A stretch of 64,000 nt of DNA from Tenacibaculum sp. 190524A05c (GCF_964036595.1 NZ_OZ038523.1:710501-774500); one strand, 5' to 3'. Positions 52,289 to 62,712 are shown, numbered from the stretch's first letter. The notes: generated by a model not told the origin, from the letters alone. Numbers and translations: made by a program.

Positions 52289-55135
52289 ATGAAAAAAAGA
52301 ATCAACTTATTAACCACTATTATTGTAATTTTTTTAGCTCAACATCTATTTGCTCAAAAAAATCAATCCCTTACTTTTAAGGACATCAGACAATGGAGAA
52401 CACATTCAACTACTTTATCTGATAACGGAAAATGGTATACAACAAACTACAAATTATTAGACAAGTCCGAATTCATTAAAGACTCTATCATTGAAAAAAA
52501 AGTAAAATTGTCTTATGGAGAAGACAATCAAACAGATATTCTTTATGTTTTCAATACAGAAACTGGATTGAAATATCAAATTCCATATGCCAATAATCCT
52601 GTTTTTTCTTATTCTTCGGAATGGATTGCTTATCAGATTAAACCGGAGTCGAAAAAAAAGAAGAATAATAAAAAAGTCCAGACGAAAAATTATATCGAAC
52701 TGAAACATCTAGAATCAGGTTTTTCTATCAAATATGAATCTAACGCTAGTTATCAATTTTTAGAACATAAAAATTACTTTATTACTTCTGACAAAAACAG
52801 TTTATTAATTTATGATTTGGAGAAACGAATAGAGCATTATGTAGGAAACATTGGAGAGTATATTATTGATGAAAAATCAGATTATGTTGCATATACAATT
52901 GCTTCTGATGATAAACGAGGTAATGGTGTATATGTATATTCTTTAGAAAAAAAGACAACACGGGCATTACAAACTGGTAATTCTTTATTCAGTAATCTTT
53001 CTTGGAATAAGGATAAAACTTCTATTGCATTTTACAGATATAAAAATGTGGATAATGAGGTCGATTATTCTAATATAAATCTCGTTACAGTTAATCAAGT
53101 AAATAATTCAGGGAGTAACATAATTGAGTATTGTTCAAAGGATATAAAAGGCTTTAAGAATAATTTTAGCTTTGCCATTAAAAAAGGGACAAACTCGAAT
53201 AAAATAACATGGAGTAATGATGGGGAAAGATTCTTTGTGAAAATTAAGAAATACGTTAAAAAGAAAAAGCAAAAAAAAGGTAAAACCAAAGTAGAAAAAA
53301 AATCAACTGTTCAAGTTTGGCATAGTAAAGATAAAAAACTACTATCTGAACGAATGATGGAATATGATAAAAAGGCAGATCAAACATTTGACGCTATTTT
53401 TTTTCGAAAGTCTAATACAATTACTCAACTAACCGATGATAATATTCAGGAATTAAATTATAGTAAGGGAACTGACCAATGGGCAGTTGGTTTAGATAAT
53501 CAAAAATACATTTCAGATTGGGATGTTAAAAAACATGATTTATATAGCATCAATCTTAAAACTGGAGAAAAAAAACTAATACATAAGAAGCTCAGTAGAT
53601 CTTATACTAGTCCTAATTATGAAATATCACCTGATGGGAAAAAGCTGTTACTCTGGGACGGTAGTCACTTTTGGGTTTATGATTTTAATACTAACGTAAA
53701 GGTTAATATAACGAAAGAACTTAACATTTCTTTTATAAATAAAGATTATGATCAATTTGGTTATGTTCCTAGCTATGGATTTGTAGGTTGGGTTAAAAAT
53801 AAGAATACAATAGTAGTAAATCATAAGTATGATTTATGGGAACTGCCTTTAGACAAATTATCAACAGCCAAGAATCTTACAGGATCGGTTGCTAAAAACA
53901 CTTCAATTCGCTACAGACTTGAAAATTATAATTTCAAAGAGGAATCAAATATTGAAGATCGCTATATTGACCTTTCTTCGCCTATTTATCTATATGCATT
54001 TAACCCTCAAACAAAGTATTCGGGTTATTATAATTTGAATAATAATCAACTAACAAAACTAATTTTTGAGCCTTCAAATTTTTCTCAGACTTGGAGAAGG
54101 AATGATATTATCAAAAGTAAAAGTTCTAATACTATAATTTATACTAAAGGAGATTATCAAAATTATCCAGAATCATATTTAAGTTCATCTGATTTTAAAA
54201 AATCAAAGAAAATAACAAATACAAACCCTCAACAAAAACTTTTTAATTGGGGTAAACGAATATTAATTGATTATACGAATGAAGATGGCATTCCTCTACA
54301 AGCCACTCTAAGTATACCAGAAAATTATAAAAAAGGAAAGAAGCTCCCTATGATTGTTTGGTCATATGAAAAAGTTTCCGATAGATTATATCATTATTCA
54401 ACACCCTATATAAGTGGTGCTAATACAACCGAAATGCTTTATGTATCTAATGGATATCTATATTTAAAACCTGATATTCATTTTAATGTTGGAACTCCAC
54501 ACTCTGATATGCATGAATGTATAAATGCTGCAATTGAAAAAGTTATAGAACTAGGATATGTAGATGATAAAAGAATTGGTTATGAAGGATTTAGTTTTGG
54601 TGGGCATTGTGGAATGTATATTTCTACACAAAAAAATAAATTTGCCGCTATTGCTGCTGGTGCTGGTGTTAGTAATCTCGTACAAGGATTCAATATAGAT
54701 ATTGTCTGGAATGGTAGTAACGAACAAGATTATTATATGACTGGTCAAGGTCGTTTAGGAACAGACCCTACATCTAATACAGAAATGTATCTTAGAGAAT
54801 CTGCTGTTTTTCAAGCGCAGAACATGAATACACCTCTCATGTTATTTCATGGGACAGCGGATAATGTAGTGCAATGGGAGCATTCATTTGGGTTTTACAG
54901 TATATTGCGATTTTTGAAAAAGCCTGTGGTTTTTCTTTCATACAAAGGAGAAGGACATGGACTAAGGAAAGAAGAAAATAGATTGGATATTCAAAGAAGG
55001 TTAAAAGAGTATTTTGATCACTATTTAAAAGGAGAGAAACCGAAAAAATGGATGATTGAAGAGTTACCATATATACCCAAAAAAGAGGTTTTAAAAAATA
55101 AAAAGGATAAAAAAACTCTTCCAAAATGGAAATAA
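52289..55135 (+). CDS. Secreted S9 prolyl oligopeptidase-family protease
   Basis: 948 residues from the ATG at 52289, which gives a signal peptide (LLTTIIVIFLAQHLFAQ); the upstream ATG at 52268 is less likely. A long beta-propeller region (about 40-670) precedes the alpha/beta-hydrolase domain. The catalytic serine lies in GYEGFSFGGHCG, aspartate in LFHGTADNVVQ and histidine in YKGEGHGLRKEE. Two very Lys-rich inserts are present (KKKNNKK and KKKKQKKGKTK). It is longer than a typical prolyl oligopeptidase (about 700), as in other Bacteroidota S9 proteins. Probably periplasmic or outer-membrane associated. Confidence 0.9.
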   Translation: MKKRINLLTTIIVIFLAQHLFAQKNQSLTFKDIRQWRTHSTTLSDNGKWYTTNYKLLDKSEFIKDSIIEKKVKLSYGEDNQTDILYVFNTETGLKYQIPYANNPVFSYSSEWIAYQIKPESKKKKNNKKVQTKNYIELKHLESGFSIKYESNASYQFLEHKNYFITSDKNSLLIYDLEKRIEHYVGNIGEYIIDEKSDYVAYTIASDDKRGNGVYVYSLEKKTTRALQTGNSLFSNLSWNKDKTSIAFYRYKNVDNEVDYSNINLVTVNQVNNSGSNIIEYCSKDIKGFKNNFSFAIKKGTNSNKITWSNDGERFFVKIKKYVKKKKQKKGKTKVEKKSTVQVWHSKDKKLLSERMMEYDKKADQTFDAIFFRKSNTITQLTDDNIQELNYSKGTDQWAVGLDNQKYISDWDVKKHDLYSINLKTGEKKLIHKKLSRSYTSPNYEISPDGKKLLLWDGSHFWVYDFNTNVKVNITKELNISFINKDYDQFGYVPSYGFVGWVKNKNTIVVNHKYDLWELPLDKLSTAKNLTGSVAKNTSIRYRLENYNFKEESNIEDRYIDLSSPIYLYAFNPQTKYSGYYNLNNNQLTKLIFEPSNFSQTWRRNDIIKSKSSNTIIYTKGDYQNYPESYLSSSDFKKSKKITNTNPQQKLFNWGKRILIDYTNEDGIPLQATLSIPENYKKGKKLPMIVWSYEKVSDRLYHYSTPYISGANTTEMLYVSNGYLYLKPDIHFNVGTPHSDMHECINAAIEKVIELGYVDDKRIGYEGFSFGGHCGMYISTQKNKFAAIAAGAGVSNLVQGFNIDIVWNGSNEQDYYMTGQGRLGTDPTSNTEMYLRESAVFQAQNMNTPLMLFHGTADNVVQWEHSFGFYSILRFLKKPVVFLSYKGEGHGLRKEENRLDIQRRLKEYFDHYLKGEKPKKWMIEELPYIPKKEVLKNKKDKKTLPKWK

Positions 55136-55211
55136 TTGATAAAGAGGTTTCATTAATGTTAAGAAAAACAAGTAGCACAAGATACTATGTAAAACCAATT
55201 AATAAACCCCA

Positions 55212-56677
55212 ATGAAACTATCGTTTAATATTGTTTTAGCAATACTTATAATATCTATTTCCTGTTCTCAGAAAGAACAAAAACTAGATAAAACAGAAGA
55301 ACGATTTACTTCAGAGCTTTTGGAATTAAAGGAATATTTTAAAATTCCTGGTCTTGCTGTCTCTATTGAAGAAAACGGACAACCGATTTATAAAAAACAC
55401 TTTGGAGTATCTGATATAAAAACGTAACAAAACTTGAAGCTTCTACCCTATTTCCAATTGCTTCAATCACTAAGGTTTATTCTGCTATATTGATAATGAA
55501 ATTAGTAGAACAAGGAAAACTTTCATTGGATGATTCTATTAATACATACTTATCGAAATCAATATTAAATGATTCCATAAAAGTAAAACATGTCTTATCG
55601 CATACTTCTCAGGGAAACATTGGAAAGGAATTCTACTATAGTTCACGATTTGGATTATTAACTAAAGTAATTGAACAAGCTTCGGGTACTTCTTTTGCGG
55701 AATTAATGAAAAAAGAAATCTTCCTTCCATTACAACTTAAGAACACTTTTTTATTAAAAGATTCAACTCAAATTGAAAGAATTGCCAAACCATATATGTT
55801 AGATAATGATGTAGCAAATGGATTTATAGATTATGGATATTCTTCTTCAGCCGGTATAGTTTCTAATCTGGATGATTTATCTGTTTTTAATAATGCTTTA
55901 GACAAGAACACCATTATAACTAAAGAATCAAAAAATCTCATGTTTTCATCTTTTGAGAAAGCTTTACCGTACGGATATGGGATTTTTAATCAACAATTTG
56001 AAAACTTAGATATTGTTTGGGCATACGGACAATATGATTGCTATTCAAGTTTATTAGTGAAAATTCCAGCTCAAAATATCTCTCTTACCATTTTAGCCAA
56101 TAATAACCTTTTAAGCGATCCTGCTCGTTTAATTTATGGAGATGTTACTACTTCCCTATTTGCAATGAGTTTTTTAAAAAACTATATCTTCAAACTTGAT
56201 AAAATGAACTTATTTGAAAAACCAGATTCTATCTCACGGAATCAAAATTCTCATAAAACCTTTTATTATAAAAAACTATTGGCTCAAGCTTTAGCGGAAT
56301 CTTACATGGCTAGGTTTGATGCGAAAAAAATACAATCGAGTGCACAACTTTTAAAATCTGTTTTTTATGAAAATCCCGATTATTTGGAATATGCAGATTT
56401 AACCTTGCTTCATAATCTTACATTTTTAAAAGACGTGGCATTTTATAGGGAACTTGATGAATTCAATGATTTTGATATCCAAATTCAAAACATTGGAAAA
56501 ATGCTTCTTGAAAAAGAACCTCATAATCCTTATGCCAATTTATATTTGGGGACCTTCTATGCTAGAAAAGGAAACAAGGAATTAGCAAAATACTATTTTG
56601 AGCGTATTGTTAATGCTAGGAATTTTTCTAAAAATTGGTATACAAATGAAGCTCAACAATGGTTAAATGAGAATTAA
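55212..56677 (+). pseudogene. Frameshifted beta-lactamase-family serine hydrolase with C-terminal TPR
   Basis: Two ORFs in adjacent frames form one serine hydrolase (class C beta-lactamase/AmpC-like fold). The first (55212-55427) has a lipoprotein signal (LIISISCSQKE) and the domain start YFKIPGLAVSIEENGQ. It ends in TAA just after an A-run (55418-55422). In the -1 frame the protein continues through NVTKLEASTLFPIASITKVY, with the catalytic SITK serine-lysine motif, to the stop at 56677. The end has TPR-like helices (PYANLYLGTFYARKGNKELAKYY). One more A in the run would restore the frame. A recent mutation, a sequencing error or slippage are all possible. Confidence 0.8.
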
Positions 56678-56750
56678 TTATTCAAAATCTATAATCTTAT
56701 TTTTAGATTTCTTTCGTTAATTAGCTCTAACCAACCAAGATTAAGATAAA

Positions 56751-57479
56751 ATGGATTCTATACATAGAATTGTTAAAAAAGCTCAAGACGATTTATTTCC
56801 TGAATTAGAAGCTAAAATTCGAGCCGAACTCTACAAAAAAGATAAAGATTGGCTTATAGATCAGATAATTTATTTAACCTGCGAGAGACATAGCTTACAT
56901 GAGCAAAGAGATAAATTTAATGCTTTAAAAAAACGATTGCATCGTATCAAAGCAAAGAATTTCAACACTAAAATGTTATTTGACTTTATTGATAATTATA
57001 AAAATATAGATAGAGTTTATTTAGAAGAATCTGGTTTCCTTATACATCCATCACATTTAGGCCTAAATAGCATTGAATCCTTTCAACGAACAACTCTCGG
57101 AGAGAAATTACTCGAAGAAGCGAAAGATGTACTCTACATAGCTCTATATGGAGATTCGACAATAAATATTGATCTAAAACGTGAGCGTGAAGAAATTCTA
57201 ACGATCATTTTACCGGAAAATAAAGTAGATACTTTTTCTTTTTTAAAAGCAATGACGGAAACTAAAGTTTCTGGAACTTGGAATGATCCTGAAGGCATAT
57301 CAAATGATGATCAAGTAAGTAACATTGCTTTACAAATAGAGTTTAGTGATGATCACAAAGGAACTATAGGTGTTGCTATTTTTGTTGCTTTGAATCTTAT
57401 AAATTTATTAGAAGTGAATGAGCAAATCTTATATTCTAGATTAGAAAAATTAGAAAGAAGTTCATTAGAGCCTCAATAA
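56751..57479 (+). CDS. Hypothetical protein, 242 residues
   Basis: A soluble protein. The N-terminal about 90 residues are helical (DLFPELEAKIRAELYKKDK, LIDQIIYLTCERHSLHEQ), and the C-terminal half is mixed alpha/beta (VSGTWNDPEGISNDDQVSN, GTIGVAIFVALNLINLLEV). I do not recognise the family. Confidence 0.65.
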   Translation: MDSIHRIVKKAQDDLFPELEAKIRAELYKKDKDWLIDQIIYLTCERHSLHEQRDKFNALKKRLHRIKAKNFNTKMLFDFIDNYKNIDRVYLEESGFLIHPSHLGLNSIESFQRTTLGEKLLEEAKDVLYIALYGDSTINIDLKREREEILTIILPENKVDTFSFLKAMTETKVSGTWNDPEGISNDDQVSNIALQIEFSDDHKGTIGVAIFVALNLINLLEVNEQILYSRLEKLERSSLEPQ

Positions 57480-57585
57480 AATTAAAATTTAGGAACTCCT
57501 CCACTATTCGTATAACTTTAATTATTTTTCTTACTCAAGAGATATCAATATATTTATTCAATTAAATATTAGATCCAAAACAACT

Positions 57586-58335
57586 ATGAATTTTAGTGAA
57601 TTTTGCATTCAAGAATATGACAAATTTTATGATGAGCAAATCGAATTTTATTCTCAATATAACTTAGACTCGTACTCACATTGGTTCTATGATCAAGAGA
57701 GTGAACTATTGAGAATATATAATAATGATAACGATGAAATCTATTTCGAATATATACCAATTGGTTCGTATTCTTTAAAGTCGAATACTTGGTTATGGAG
57801 TTGGGCAAATGAACATTCAATTGAAAAAAATAAAACAAAAACATTAGTAATTAAGGAACTTGGAGAGAAAAATTCTTATTCACAATTAAACGATGGACTT
57901 TTTGAATGTGATAAAGAAGAATGTTGGGACTTCGCTGCTATTACTAAAAATTATATACAATCATTAGGTGTTTATTGTGTTAATTCTAATGATTTATTGA
58001 GCTTTAAATTAGTTATTAAAGTACATGGAAATAAAAACTCTAAGGAAGTTGTTAAATTAAAGCAAAGAACTGTTGATTGCGGTATTCATGGAAAACGAAG
58101 ACCTGCTTTTGTTTGTCAACACTTAAATTTAACGGAACGAAAGGGATTCCATGAATCATTTGATACATTTAGAGGAATGGATTTAGACAATGATGATGAC
58201 TTTGGCGCATGGTGTAATGAATGTGAACTAGTTAGAGACAAAGAAGAAGAATGGAATGATGTTTCAGAATCGTATGCAGAGATACAACTAGTATGTGAAG
58301 AATGTTATTTTGAGTTAAAAGAATTTAATCAATAA
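57586..58335 (+). CDS. DUF6882-like protein with C-terminal zinc-ribbon
   Basis: 249 residues, cytosolic. The N-terminal part resembles DUF6882 (GSYSLKSNTWLWSWANEH). The C-terminal about 80 residues carry a Cys/His set: CGIHGKRRPAFVCQHL, GAWCNECELVRDKEEEW and LVCEECYFELKEF, probably binding one or two zinc ions. Both halves are known separately in other proteins. Function unknown. Confidence 0.74.
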   Translation: MNFSEFCIQEYDKFYDEQIEFYSQYNLDSYSHWFYDQESELLRIYNNDNDEIYFEYIPIGSYSLKSNTWLWSWANEHSIEKNKTKTLVIKELGEKNSYSQLNDGLFECDKEECWDFAAITKNYIQSLGVYCVNSNDLLSFKLVIKVHGNKNSKEVVKLKQRTVDCGIHGKRRPAFVCQHLNLTERKGFHESFDTFRGMDLDNDDDFGAWCNECELVRDKEEEWNDVSESYAEIQLVCEECYFELKEFNQ

Positions 58336-58365
58336 GAACAGGAAATATAACAATATTGAAATTAA

Positions 58366-58373
58366 TATTTTTG
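58366..58373 (+). promoter_or_regulatory. Possible -7 element before the 70-residue membrane protein
   Basis: TATTTTTG matches TAnnTTTG, 22 nt before the ATG; no clear -33 box. Confidence 0.35.
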
Positions 58374-58395
58374 TGGAAAAATCAAATTACAAACT

Positions 58396-58608
58396 ATGAA
58401 AGCATCCGTATCTTTTAACGAACCAAAGAAACTCTATGTAATCTTTACAATTTTTCTGATTATAGGTCTATACTTAATGATTTTTGTATCCTTTCAACAA
58501 AGTTTTATGAGTCCTTATGTTTTATTCGCTTTTAGTTTTTTTATTTTCTATTTCGGACTGAAAGGTATTTATAAAACTTACCAATACACAAAAAATAAAA
58601 AGAAATAA
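58396..58608 (+). CDS. Small membrane protein, 70 residues
   Basis: Two transmembrane segments (about residues 13-31 and 38-58) with a basic C-terminal tail (YKTYQYTKNKKK). Function unknown. Confidence 0.6.
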   Translation: MKASVSFNEPKKLYVIFTIFLIIGLYLMIFVSFQQSFMSPYVLFAFSFFIFYFGLKGIYKTYQYTKNKKK

Positions 58609-58682
58609 CATAAAGGTTCAAAACGTAATTCTATCTAGTTACTTAGAATACCTTTATAATAAATTACTATTTAAGAAAAAGT

Positions 58683-59609
58683 ATGAAACAAATAATTTCA
58701 ATCTCAATAATAATTTCTATTCTTATTGTTCTATTATCTTGTCAAAATAATATAGAAAATGAAGTTTTAGTTTTACCTGTAGAACGTATTATTTATAATA
58801 ATCCTGCTCCAATTCCTACCATGAATGGAACAATTTCTTTTTTACCTGGTGCGAATACGCCAGAAGATGCAACCTACAGAATGTATTTTGATTCCTCAGA
58901 AGATCCTCAAACAGTTTTTGATTTAGCAATTCCAGAAAAAAAATACACTAATTTAAATATTAACCATACTTATTATTGGAGAGTTGAGACCATAAGTAGT
59001 AATGGACAAGTTTTGGCCAGTTCACCAATTTGGAGTTTTACAACAAGTAATACTTTTATAATAAGAACTCAGGAAGATATTGAACTTTTAGGAAGTAATA
59101 ATTACACTAAAATAATGGGAACTCTTATTATTGGAGATTTTGTTGGAATTAATCAGATATTACCAGAATCTACTAATATTAAAAATTTAGCGCCTTTAAT
59201 CAAATTAAAAGAGGTTATTAAATTAGTAGTGAATAATAATGATTTACTTGAAAACTTAGATGGAATTTCAAATCTTGAAATTATTCATGACGATTTATTT
59301 ATTGGAGTCGGTCAAAATTCTGAAGGAGGAAATTCTCAATTAAAGGATATTAGTGCACTGTCTAAAGTTAATTCAATTGGTGGAAGTCTAATTATATACA
59401 ATAATAACGAATTAACTAATTTAAACGGTTTAGAATCTATATTGACAATAAATAATGATTTAATAATTGAAAATAATTCAAAACTGAAGGATTTATGTGC
59501 TTTGACTACATTATTTAAAAATTCTGAACCCTCAGGACTTTATCAGGTAGTTAATAATGGCTATAACCCATCTAAAATGGATTTGATGAATGAAAATTGC
59601 ACTGAGTAA
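58683..59609 (+). CDS. Lipoprotein with Fn3-like and leucine-rich (receptor L-like) domains
   Basis: 308 residues; lipobox LIVLLSCQNN. A fibronectin III-like domain follows (about 30-125: TYRMYFDSSEDP, HTYYWRVETISSNGQVLASS), then a leucine-rich region resembling the receptor L domain (LENLDGISNLEIIHDDLFIG, SLIIYNNNELTNLNGLESI) ending in a capped Cys motif (LKDLCALTTLF ... NENCTE). Likely a surface binding protein. Confidence 0.78.
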   Translation: MKQIISISIIISILIVLLSCQNNIENEVLVLPVERIIYNNPAPIPTMNGTISFLPGANTPEDATYRMYFDSSEDPQTVFDLAIPEKKYTNLNINHTYYWRVETISSNGQVLASSPIWSFTTSNTFIIRTQEDIELLGSNNYTKIMGTLIIGDFVGINQILPESTNIKNLAPLIKLKEVIKLVVNNNDLLENLDGISNLEIIHDDLFIGVGQNSEGGNSQLKDISALSKVNSIGGSLIIYNNNELTNLNGLESILTINNDLIIENNSKLKDLCALTTLFKNSEPSGLYQVVNNGYNPSKMDLMNENCTE

Positions 59610-59654
59610 TCATTAACAGTTTTAAAAATTACTTTCGGAAATAGCATATATAAA

Positions 59655-60299
59655 ATGAACTTTAAATTTGTTATTGGACTTTTCTTATTAATGGGTTTAT
59701 CAGGATGTGATAAAACTGAACAATCCAAATATCTATTCTTTCTTCATAACCGATTTTTAGAAACTCATGAATTGAATGATATTCATCCCGAATATGGTAG
59801 AACACAGTACAAAGAAATCTTATCTAAGTTTCAAAATGCAGGATTCAACGTTATCAGTGAAAAAAGAAAAGGTAATGTAAATGCTAGAGCCTACGCCCGT
59901 CTAATAGTTAATAAAATAGATATCTTGATGCAATCTGGAATCCAAGCTCAAAATATAACTGTAGTTGGAACATCTAAAGGTGGATATATTGCCCAATATG
60001 TATCTACGTTAGCTAATAATCCAAATCTTAATTTTGTTTTTGTCGCTAGTTTTCAAGAATCAGATATTGAAAATATTCCAGAAATAAATTATTGTGGAAA
60101 TATTCTTACCATTTATGAGAAATCTGATCCATTTGGTGTTTCTGCCATCAAACGAAAAAATAGTTCAACTTGTAACATCCAAAATTTCAAAGAAATACGG
60201 TTAAATACAGGATTAAGACACGGTTTTTTATTTCAACCTTTACAAGAATGGATTCAACCAACCATTGAATGGGCAAATGGTAATTATGATATGAAATAA
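59655..60299 (+). CDS. Alpha/beta-hydrolase lipoprotein
   Basis: 214 residues; lipobox LLMGLSGCDKT. The nucleophile elbow is VVGTSKGGYIAQY (GxSxGG). An acidic residue in TIYEKSDPFGVS and the His in LRHGFLFQP would complete the triad. The substrate is unknown; it is probably an envelope esterase or thioesterase. Confidence 0.8.
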   Translation: MNFKFVIGLFLLMGLSGCDKTEQSKYLFFLHNRFLETHELNDIHPEYGRTQYKEILSKFQNAGFNVISEKRKGNVNARAYARLIVNKIDILMQSGIQAQNITVVGTSKGGYIAQYVSTLANNPNLNFVFVASFQESDIENIPEINYCGNILTIYEKSDPFGVSAIKRKNSSTCNIQNFKEIRLNTGLRHGFLFQPLQEWIQPTIEWANGNYDMK

Positions 60300-60463
60300 A
60301 TAATCTCTGTATCCTTGTTTTCCCATTTTTACATTAATTATTCTCTTTTTAATATAAGTCTACACATTTGATTATAAGATTTTTGACCAAAATTTAAATC
60401 ATAATACCGGTGCAACAATAACTGGTTTTGATAATGGTCATAAATTCTAATTAAATAATCAAC

Positions 60464-61345
60464 ATGAGAGCATATTTCATATTTTTTTCAGCACTATTAT
60501 TTATTTTGATTTCATGCAAAAGTGAAAGTAAATCCTTGAATAGAACCGATATAATTAATACTGTTTCAGAAGTAAATACTTCGGGATCTGGATATAGAGA
60601 ATTAGAAGGTAAGTTTATTGAATATGAATATGTAGATTTTGGAAGTTTTCGATTAGCTATTTATGATAATAGAATTAAATGGCGAGGTTATGGAGGCTAT
60701 TTTGATGGAATAACTTCTGAAGTAGAACCTCAAATTTCAAAAATTTCTGAGCACATTTACTTCTTGTCATGGGTTTTCGGAGATAGTGGCGGAGACAATG
60801 TTGTTGTAAACTTTAAAACTAAAAAAGTATATGCCCATCTTCGCAGTGGTAATGCTAGTGAAAATAGTCCTTCTGATTTTGAAATGATTCACGGAACCGT
60901 TAAATGTGGTCCTTCAATTCATTGCGAGTTTCCTGAAGGAAAACCAATATCTATGCTTCGAATGATTTTAAAATTGAATAGTAATACTAAAAAGTATGAA
61001 TTACCTACAATTTTTGAGTCTAAAAAACCTCTAATAGAAGAGCATTTAACTGCTAGAAAAGAACTTTCTGGAAAAACCTTTATCTACGACAGTGAAGAAG
61101 GTCTAACTTCAATAAAAGTTGATGAGAATATTACCTGGGTAAGTTTAAACAATAAAGAAGCTAAACAATATCAAACAAATATTACCAAAATTTCTGATGG
61201 GATTTACTTTCTTTCCTGGTTAGGAAATTCTCAATTTGGAGAACATATTGTTCTAAACACAAATACAATGAAAGTATTTGATCATTTAACCAATGTAAAA
61301 TTACATGAGGAAAGAATTTATAAGCTAAATGATAATTCCAATTAG
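60464..61345 (+). CDS. Lipoprotein with two MoaF/lipocalin-like domains
   Basis: 293 residues; lipobox ALLFILISCKSE. Two related calycin-like domains occur in tandem: the first (about 40-150) with GKFIEYEYVDFGSFRLAIYD and HIYFLSWVFGDSGGDNVVV, the second (about 195-290) with GKTFIYDSEEGLTSIKV and GIYFLSWLGNSQFGEHIVL. They resemble the MoaF/phenolic-acid-decarboxylase fold. Ligand unknown. Confidence 0.68.
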   Translation: MRAYFIFFSALLFILISCKSESKSLNRTDIINTVSEVNTSGSGYRELEGKFIEYEYVDFGSFRLAIYDNRIKWRGYGGYFDGITSEVEPQISKISEHIYFLSWVFGDSGGDNVVVNFKTKKVYAHLRSGNASENSPSDFEMIHGTVKCGPSIHCEFPEGKPISMLRMILKLNSNTKKYELPTIFESKKPLIEEHLTARKELSGKTFIYDSEEGLTSIKVDENITWVSLNNKEAKQYQTNITKISDGIYFLSWLGNSQFGEHIVLNTNTMKVFDHLTNVKLHEERIYKLNDNSN

Positions 61346-61449
61346 TAAGAACGAAGATTTACTCTAGGTTAAAAAATTAGTTCACTTATAAATTAAACCA
61401 TTGTTTAATTAAAAAGTCTAAGTAGTTAAATCAACTAAATACCCCTTAC

Positions 61450-62712
61450 ATGAAAAACTTAATTTTCGGTTTCTCAACTATTCTCTTTTTAACATCATGC
61501 TGTTCTGAAGAAAATAGTTATGAACCTGTTATTCCAACCGATTCTTTTGCCGAATTGAATTTACCTGACCAACCTTTCAATTATGAAAATCAAAGTATTC
61601 CTTCCTATATTTCTAAAGACAATACATTAGGCTCTAACCCAATTACTAATGCGGGTGCTACGTTAGGTAGAGTATTATTCTACGATACAAAATTATCCGT
61701 AGATAATTCTATTTCTTGTGCTTCTTGTCATATTCAAGAGCATGCGTTCTCTGATTTAGAGAATGTAAGCAAAGGAATTAATGATAATCTTACTCCAAAA
61801 CATTCTATGCGATTAGTCAATATTCGATTTAGCAATGACGGACGAGTTAGATGGGATAAATCAGCGAACACTATTGAAGATCAAATGACACTTCCTATAA
61901 AGGATGAAAAAGAAATGGGCTTTAGTGGAGAAAATGGTATGCCTAGTTTTGATGATTTGATTATAAAAATGAAAGCAACCGAATATTATTCAAGTTTATT
62001 TATTAGTGCATTTGGAGATGATACTATTACCGAAGATAGAATTCAAAAAGCATTAGCTCAATTTGTAAGAAGTATCCAATCTTTCGATTCTAAATATGAT
62101 ATTGGTAGAGCTCAGGTAAACGATGATTTAACTGATTTTCCAAATTTTACGGATGATGAAAATGCTGGTAAGCGTTTGTTTATTCAAGACTTTGAATGGG
62201 TTGAAGATTCTCATACTGTAACTGATGTTCCTGGAGATCCAGGAGGAACTTTTAATGTTGCAAAACGAACAGTAGGAGGATTCAATTGTGCTACTTGCCA
62301 TCAACCTCCAGAATTTAATATTGATCCGAATTCTTTGAATAACGCTTTTGTAAGACCCGCTTCGAATAATCCAAATGCACCGTCAGACATTCATAATACA
62401 AGGTCTCCATCACTAAGAGATTTGATAAAAGCAGATAAAGAAAGTTTGAATGGAGGAATGTTTCATTCTGGTCAAGCTCATTTTTTACAAGATATATTCG
62501 GACATTATGAATTTAGAAGGTTAGACGAAGCGGATAATCCAAATCTTGATCCTAGATTAAGACGAGTTAGTCCAAGTACGGGAGAAAATATTGCTCTCTT
62601 AATGAATTCCACGGTTCAAGAAAGACAACAAATTAATGCATTTCTATCTACATTAACAGGAAGTGATGTGTATACGAATGAAAAATGGTCAGATCCATTC
62701 ATAAAAAATTAA
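61450..62712 (+). CDS. Di-haem cytochrome-c peroxidase family lipoprotein
   Basis: 420 residues; lipobox ILFLTSCCSEE. Two CxxCH haem c motifs occur, CASCHIQEHAFSD in the first domain and CATCHQPPEF in the second. The family segments GATLGRVLFYDTKLSVDNSI and RTVGGFNC are present. It probably reduces hydrogen peroxide with periplasmic electron donors, though MauG-like roles are possible. Two hairpins follow the gene. Confidence 0.92.
   Translation: MKNLIFGFSTILFLTSCCSEENSYEPVIPTDSFAELNLPDQPFNYENQSIPSYISKDNTLGSNPITNAGATLGRVLFYDTKLSVDNSISCASCHIQEHAFSDLENVSKGINDNLTPKHSMRLVNIRFSNDGRVRWDKSANTIEDQMTLPIKDEKEMGFSGENGMPSFDDLIIKMKATEYYSSLFISAFGDDTITEDRIQKALAQFVRSIQSFDSKYDIGRAQVNDDLTDFPNFTDDENAGKRLFIQDFEWVEDSHTVTDVPGDPGGTFNVAKRTVGGFNCATCHQPPEFNIDPNSLNNAFVRPASNNPNAPSDIHNTRSPSLRDLIKADKESLNGGMFHSGQAHFLQDIFGHYEFRRLDEADNPNLDPRLRRVSPSTGENIALLMNSTVQERQQINAFLSTLTGSDVYTNEKWSDPFIKN

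Noticed and set aside
55158..55214. 19-codon ORF ending in an ATGA overlap with the serine hydrolase start
   Set aside because: Chance overlap is likely; no sequence feature supports a leader peptide.
55416..55427. Programmed -1 frameshift signal in the serine hydrolase gene
   Set aside because: Slippage on the A-run is possible but there is no classic heptamer or clear downstream stem, and serine hydrolases of this type are not known to use it; a simple indel is more likely.
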